A stretch of 64,000 nucleotides of DNA from positions 34,369,994 to 34,433,993 of the forward strand of contig NC_092322.1 of assembly GCF_036785885.1 (NCBI RefSeq), given 5' to 3'. This stretch comes from Coffea arabica (lineage: Eukaryota; Streptophyta; Magnoliopsida; Gentianales; Rubiaceae). The position numbers and the translations under genes are program-made. The notes under the pieces were generated by a model. That model saw only the letters and a list, made by a program, of their open reading frames with translations. It was not told the origin of the DNA and searched no databases. Shown piece by piece: positions 59,362-64,000 of the stretch (positions are counted from its first letter, which is position 1; each line of letters begins with the position of its first letter).

Positions 59362-59811
59362 ATAGAACGGTCAAATGGGCTTTGAAGGAGAGAACACTTG
59401 GAACTAAGCTCCTGGACGCCGCAGTAGCAATTAAACTGGTCTCGTGTAAAGCCTTGGAACAACGTTGGGACAAAATCAAAATTTTGTCCCACAACAAAGC
59501 GTTACTGAGACAACTTAAGCATCCGAGCTCACCTGACAGCTGCTTAGCAGCTCTGGTTGATGACATTAGTGCTTTACAGAATATGTTTCGCATGTGCTCT
59601 TTTGAGCTAGCTAGTGAAGGAAGTTTATCAAGATGTAAAAGGTTAAGTTCATATGCCTTAGGCATTATTTTGGATGAGGAACATTTCTTTCCTCAGTGCA
59701 ATTGAGCACTAATTGTAAAGTTTCTCGAGCCTTTGCTCGCATCTGTATACTCCTTTTAGTCAATGAAAAATCTTATCGTTTCGTCAAAAAAAAAAAAAAT
59801 AGAACGGTCAA
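59362..59811 (+). mobile_element. 5'-truncated LINE 3' end in the metacaspase promoter region
   Basis: A 13-bp TSD, ATAGAACGGTCAA, lies at 59362-59374 and 59799-59811. It encloses a 424-bp insert ending in an A-run (59786-59798). The insert's plus-strand frame (59382-59705) resembles the RNase H tail of plant LINEs (CLAALVDDISALQNMF, SSYALG). The near edge is about 145 bp upstream of the metacaspase ATG. Confidence 0.8.
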
Positions 59812-60438
59812 TGTTTGAAGAGGACATTCAATAATTGACAGTGTGAAACTGACGTGTCAAACAAGGAAAAGACTGGTTGAGTCGGATAAATCTCAAACTC
59901 AAATTTCAACAACTGATGCTGGAGAAATTTTAGTAACCGGTGTTTGATGAATGAAATTACTCCAAAGTTGTTAATTTTACGTTGAATACGGTCTGGATAA
60001 GATTGTGGATTCTTTGTTTATCCAATTTGCATTATTTCATTGGTTAAAGATCAACGTTTCAACATGATAATTAGTTAGTTTGAATAGTGATAAAATATAT
60101 TTTTTAATATTAGGGTAGAGTTCAAGTTAAAGGTTTAATTGAATTCCAATAAAAAAAAAATCAGTGATCTAGCTCCAAAAGAGGCCAACTCATGATACTG
60201 GACAAGTAAACAAGAGGTGGACTCTTTTATTTTTTAACCTTTTTTTTTGTCAAAAGTCAACTTTTATAAATATATAAAGAGTTGCAAAATGTAGAACTAA
60301 CCATTTTAAAGTAATGGACAACTTCCAAGAAATCTTTATGCCTAAATTCACTAAGTGACAAACGGAAGGAGTCCTTTGGCCTAATTTCCTAAATATGGCT
60401 AATGGCCAATGCGGCCAAACATTGATTCCCCAAATTCA
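59812..60438. other. Intergenic, no gene seen
   Basis: AT-rich, with A- and T-runs near 60150 and 60240. Nothing recognised. Confidence 0.4.
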
Positions 60439-60463
60439 CTCTCTCTCTCTCTCTCTCTCTCTC
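60439..60463. repeat. (CT)12 microsatellite
   Basis: Uninterrupted CT dinucleotides, about 25 bp. Confidence 0.9.
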
Positions 60464-60491
60464 AATGAAACAAAAGGTACACGGACAAAAA

Positions 60492-61572
60492 ACTGTGTTT
60501 TTAAATTCGGATCCGACTAATCGATAATCCGCAAAGCATTCAGTCCGAGTTTGTTTTAAAAATTGAGTGGCTGAATCTTGATCAAAATTGGTCAAAACCC
60601 AAGTTAGACCCAAAACTTTAAAAAACCAAAATATCCCGATTTTTTTTTTCAATATTTGACTTCTGACGGTATTGTCCGCAAATCTCAAAATAGATCTTAA
60701 TTGAAATGCATAGATCGAATGGTGGACATCCCGGTTGTTGTGGCACAGCCTTTCAATTCTTCCATGATTCAAATTTTGAAAGATCTGAAACTGAAAAATT
60801 ATGAGAAAATGAGAAGAGAATTGAAGACAAAAATGAATATAAAAAATAGAATTGATGTTCTTGATTAAAACGGATAGATTGGGTGGTGGCTTTGGCGGTG
60901 GTGGCATAGCCACAAACAAATCTTCCTGCATTCAAAATTTTGCAAGATCTAAAACTAAAATAAAAGAAAAGTGAAGAAATGAGAAGAGAATTAAAAACAA
61001 AAATGAATATTAAAAAAGAAATTGATGTTTTCTTTTGGTGAAGAAAGAAAAGAAGACAAAAATTTTAGAAGTTTGAAAAAACAAAAAGAAGAGAGGAACA
61101 TAACAGGAATAGTGGATGTTGCTCTTCCTTGTAAACCCTAAGACTTAGAAAGAAGTAAAGAGTTAGACATTGGTCCACAACTTTTCAATTATTCTGTTTT
61201 GACCTCTAAAGTTTTTGAACAATGGTAAATGCTTTCATAAATTTCTTTATTTGTTCAAATAAGTATCATAAATTAGTTTTAGACACATCAACTTTCATTT
61301 AAAGCTTAAAAATATTCAATTAGAGTTATGATTGGAGGATGCTAAAATTTATGACGTATAAGAATACAAATAGAGTGATAAAAGGAAAAATTTTATCTAT
61401 ATTAACAATACACTTATACATATGTTTACGTATGACTTATTTGATTTTTAATTAATGTATTTATGATAGCATGATAACGTCTGATTCTTAGACCAATCCG
61501 ACCATGGTCAAACCATCAACTCCGAACTCTTGAATTTGGTCGAATCACTACCCGGTCCAAGTTTCAAAACAT
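60492..61572. mobile_element. Non-autonomous TIR element (about 1.1 kb) with a 170-bp tandem duplication
   Basis: The left end CTGTGTTTTTAAATTCGGAT resembles the inverted right end ATGTTTTGAAACTTGGACC. CGGT/GGTC-rich subterminal sequence follows at both ends. Inside, about 60700-60870 is repeated at 60870-61040 with a 170-bp period (AGAAGAGAATT, AAAATGAATAT landmarks). The left end is shared with 47310-47460. No transposase. TSD unclear. Confidence 0.5.
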
Positions 61573-62031
61573 AACCAAAAAAAAAACTTGTTAAGTAAGC
61601 TAATGTCATTAAAAACAATGTTTAGAAGGAAGATATCATAACAACTCTAATTAATTCTTTCTGCAACAGTATGCAGTCAAAGAGGATCACGGAAAATGGC
61701 CAATTTCCTTTGTAGCTTTACTTAGGGCAGATCGGACAACAAGTGCTTGTATCACAAATGCATCTCCTTCACATTGACTTGGTATTAGACCACACATATA
61801 ATGAATTTGCCATTATTGTCTTTAGCAGGAATTCCTATGCTTGTAATGATCCTACGTCGGCTATGGGAGGAAGTCTTGGGCTGCTTTAATAACCTGTTGT
61901 GATGTCCCCCACCTGATCGAGGCCTTTTGGTGAAGCATTAGCCTGTTGTGTTGTCCAGCACCGCCAGGAACAAAATCTATGGCCCCACGGGCCGGCTAAC
62001 TATGGGACAATATCGGCTAGGGTGTTAGAGT
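61573..62031. other. Non-coding, possible LTR end
   Basis: No gene. GTCGGCTATGGGAGG and GGCTAACTATGGGACAATATCGG resemble the promoter-distal part of an LTR just before the primer site at 62032. Confidence 0.35.
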
Positions 62032-62558
62032 TGGTATCAAAACTTAGGTTTTAGATCTCTGTAGTATATCCTAAGCTTAAAGTTTAGGATACCGAACTGT
62101 GGGATATTGTGAAGTTTAAGTGCAATATTAAGCATCTATGTTCATGATGGATAGTAAGATTTGATGTTTGAGGGTTTTTATATTGGGTTGGCGAGAAGAG
62201 ATGAGAATTGTGTGAGATTGATTTGATTGGAAGAGTAATGGGCCAGTTTCTTGAACAACGATACTAGTTGATGCCTATGGGACTGACTTTGACTTTAACT
62301 TTGCATTTGTAAGGAACTAGATATAATTCTTGGAGCGATTGCTTAAGTGGGGATCTTTTGAACTTTCTTTGACGGATGAACTTGGGGTTTAGAATCTACC
62401 CTTGGAGAAATTGGGAAACCGTTGTCTCTTGTTTTGTTCTACATGTATGTATGTGTTTGCCGTGTTAAGCTAGAGTATACTCTTTGGATCAACAACCCGT
62501 TCTAAAATCTTATGAAGGTGAGAATTTCAAGAACGAAATTCTGTTAAGAGAGGGAGAG
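62032..62558 (+). mobile_element. Internal remnant of a Tekay-like element (primer site to polypurine tract)
   Basis: TGGTATCAAAAC (62032-62043) looks like a decayed tRNA-Met primer site. The purine tract AAGAGAGGGAGAG (62546-62558) ends the internal region. Only about 500 bp separate them, so gag-pol has been deleted. The end (AATTTCAAGAACGAAATTCT) matches the pol end at 8210-8235. Confidence 0.6.
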
Positions 62559-64000
62559 TGTGAAAACCCAAAAAAATAGGTTATATTTTATTTTATTTCT
62601 TTGAATGCATTTTCTTTACTTTAAATTATTGTCTTAATGTCCTCGATATTTTATAAGTGACTCAAGTTTTTAAATCATTTTCCTTGAATAAGTTGATTCA
62701 TGTTAAGTTCGTAGCACACTATGGACGTGGGACCCGCTAGCACAGTAAGTGCGATAAATTTTTAACAACTAGGTGAAGTTTTGTATAAAGAGATATTAGT
62801 TATAAGGTGCTAAAGGATAATTAGAGATTAGTTAGAGAGATTAGCTTTGGAAGACAAAGAGATGAGATCAAACCCTAAAAGAGCCAAGTGTCGCGAAACC
62901 GTTGGATGTTGGACTTTGACCAAGTCTTCTTAACTTTACTATAACCAAACATTGACTAAAATTTCCTCATTTCTTCCCATTTTTCTTAGTCTTGGCCGAA
63001 ATTCTTGAAAGGAAAAACCAGGGAGAGAAACTTCATCTTCAATCTCAACTTTCTTGCTTGAATCTTAAGTTCCAACCATAATTTGTGCAAACTACTCCAT
63101 AAAAGTGCTAAGTAAGGTAGATTTCAAGGTGTTGGTGGAGTGATTTTGGAGGAAGAAACCCTAAGCTTCCATCTTTCTTGAGGTTACAAGGTAAGTTTGC
63201 CAAGAAATCTCTCTTTGCTTTTAATACTACCATACTAGTGGTAGTTTTATGAGAAATTTCATGATTTGAAATGGTGTTATGGAAATTTTCAGTTTTATGG
63301 TGAAATTTCTACTCATATGTGATGCTTGAGGGTTGTCCATGTTTTGATAGCTTTGCTATGTGAAATATTGAGGTTTTATAGGCTAGTTTAACCATTGAGT
63401 TAGGAGCCTTAGTTGTGTTTTGGTACTTTGCCTAGTCCTTTTAAACTTAATCAAGTCTTCCACAGTTTTCTGAGAATGTGATGATGTTGTTTTTTTTTTT
63501 TTTTTTTTTTTGCTGAAATTCCATTCATTTCTTGCTTTGCACAGTTGCTACATAAAATTAGCAATATAGTAAATTTCTTCTCTTGTTCATACTTCCTAAA
63601 TTGATTCTAATCAAAGCCCAAAATTCCACCTGTGTACTTCTTTTCATCCCAATCTATAGGAAAGATTTCCATGCCGATTCTCTAGATTTACAAGAAAGCA
63701 TGCTCCAAATTTTTAGTAGCTTTACCACAAACACTTGCACCATGGATCAACTTTTTCGGTCATTTTGAATATCTCCGAAGTGGCAGGCAAGATACAATGT
63801 TAGTAGAGTTTTTAACGAATCAACCTATTTATGAACGTATTCGTATTCGACTCGTTCGAATTCAAAAAAAGTTTAATCATTTAATAATATTAGGTTTGTT
63901 TAATAATCGATCCAAACATGAACTTATTCGCGAACTATTTGAATTGTTCGTGAACACACATAAATTTAAATTTAAATACATTTAATATCATTAAATATAT
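62559..64000 (+). repeat. 3' LTR of the Tekay-like element (runs past the window)
   Basis: Starts TGTGAAAACCC right after the purine tract. The first 700 bp align with the minus-strand LTR at 5500-8197, including GTGGGACCCGCTAG. A retro-insertion with a T-run (63491-63512) interrupts it, and the last 200 bp look like another repeat. Confidence 0.7.
63491..63775 (-). mobile_element. Poly-A-tailed retro-insertion (probable LINE 3' end)
   Basis: On the minus strand about 265 bp end in an A-run (T-run on plus at 63491-63512), breaking the LTR. No coding domain is recognised. I could not define a TSD. Confidence 0.4.

Noticed and set aside
59382..59705. A 107-codon plus-strand ORF as a host gene
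   Set aside because: It lies inside a LINE 3' end with poly-A and a target duplication; it resembles a LINE RNase H tail.
60389..60931. A 180-codon minus-strand ORF
   Set aside because: It includes a CT microsatellite (Arg-Glu repeats) and the end of a TIR element; no domain.
1..64000. tRNA, rRNA, snoRNA or microRNA genes and CRISPR arrays
   Set aside because: I saw no cloverleaf-like or rRNA segments. B-box hits belong to SINEs. The short tandem repeats lack spacer-repeat structure, and a plant genome would not hold CRISPR.

Overview
This window is a repeat-rich stretch of a plant nuclear genome, almost certainly a eudicot. The evidence is nested Ty1/copia and Ty3/gypsy retrotransposons, L1-type LINEs, tRNA-derived SINEs, MITEs, a decayed plastid petA fragment, and two plant gene families: G-type lectin receptor kinases and a type II metacaspase. 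I cannot name the species from sequence alone.

Only three host genes are well supported, all on the minus strand. Two are intronless 792-residue G-type lectin receptor-like kinases (23977-26355 and 49549-51927). They are about 90% identical and sit inside a duplicated block of about 3.2 kb that includes promoter and 3' flank. The third is a two-exon type II metacaspase (57721-59228, 415 aa) with an intact His86/Cys139 dyad. The 22 kb between the two receptor genes is mostly transposon sequence, so they probably began as a tandem pair that later insertions pushed apart.

Layout. 1-3812: 5' part of a Sirevirus-like copia element (minus) with a 1-kb LTR. 3813-4708: gypsy LTR fragments. 5500-9382 plus 15112-15479: 3' half of a Tekay/Del chromovirus (LTR, integrase, chromodomain; minus). 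A 5,729-bp non-autonomous LTR element (9383-15111) interrupts its integrase; it has 704-bp LTRs, a 5-bp TSD and an unrecognised protein. 15480-19819: a 4.3-kb LTR-like unit. 19820-20702: gypsy LTR mosaic. 21840-22016: CACTA terminus. 22195-23395: plastid-derived petA and spacer. 23640-26855: receptor kinase 1. 27396-28207: PIF-type MITE holding a SINE. 28330-32217: truncated copia (plus). 34050-37644: LINE (plus). 37645-44870: gypsy pieces, including two more members of the same LTR/leader family. 47030-47925: LINE fragment. 49155-52390: receptor kinase 2. 54350-54677: Stowaway MITE. 55534-55888: SINE with a perfect 16-bp TSD. 57721-59228: metacaspase, with a 5'-truncated LINE inserted about 145 bp upstream of its ATG. 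60492-61572: TIR element. 62032-64000: deletion derivative of a Tekay element.

The receptor kinases (surface perception, non-RD kinases) and the metacaspase (Ca2+-activated cytosolic protease in damage and cell-death responses) could both take part in stress signalling. Nothing in the sequence links them as one system. The least explained object is the non-autonomous LTR element at 9383-15111: its 459-codon reading frame runs through the polypurine tract into the 3' LTR, and its 3-kb leader is full of duplicated modules and T-tracts.
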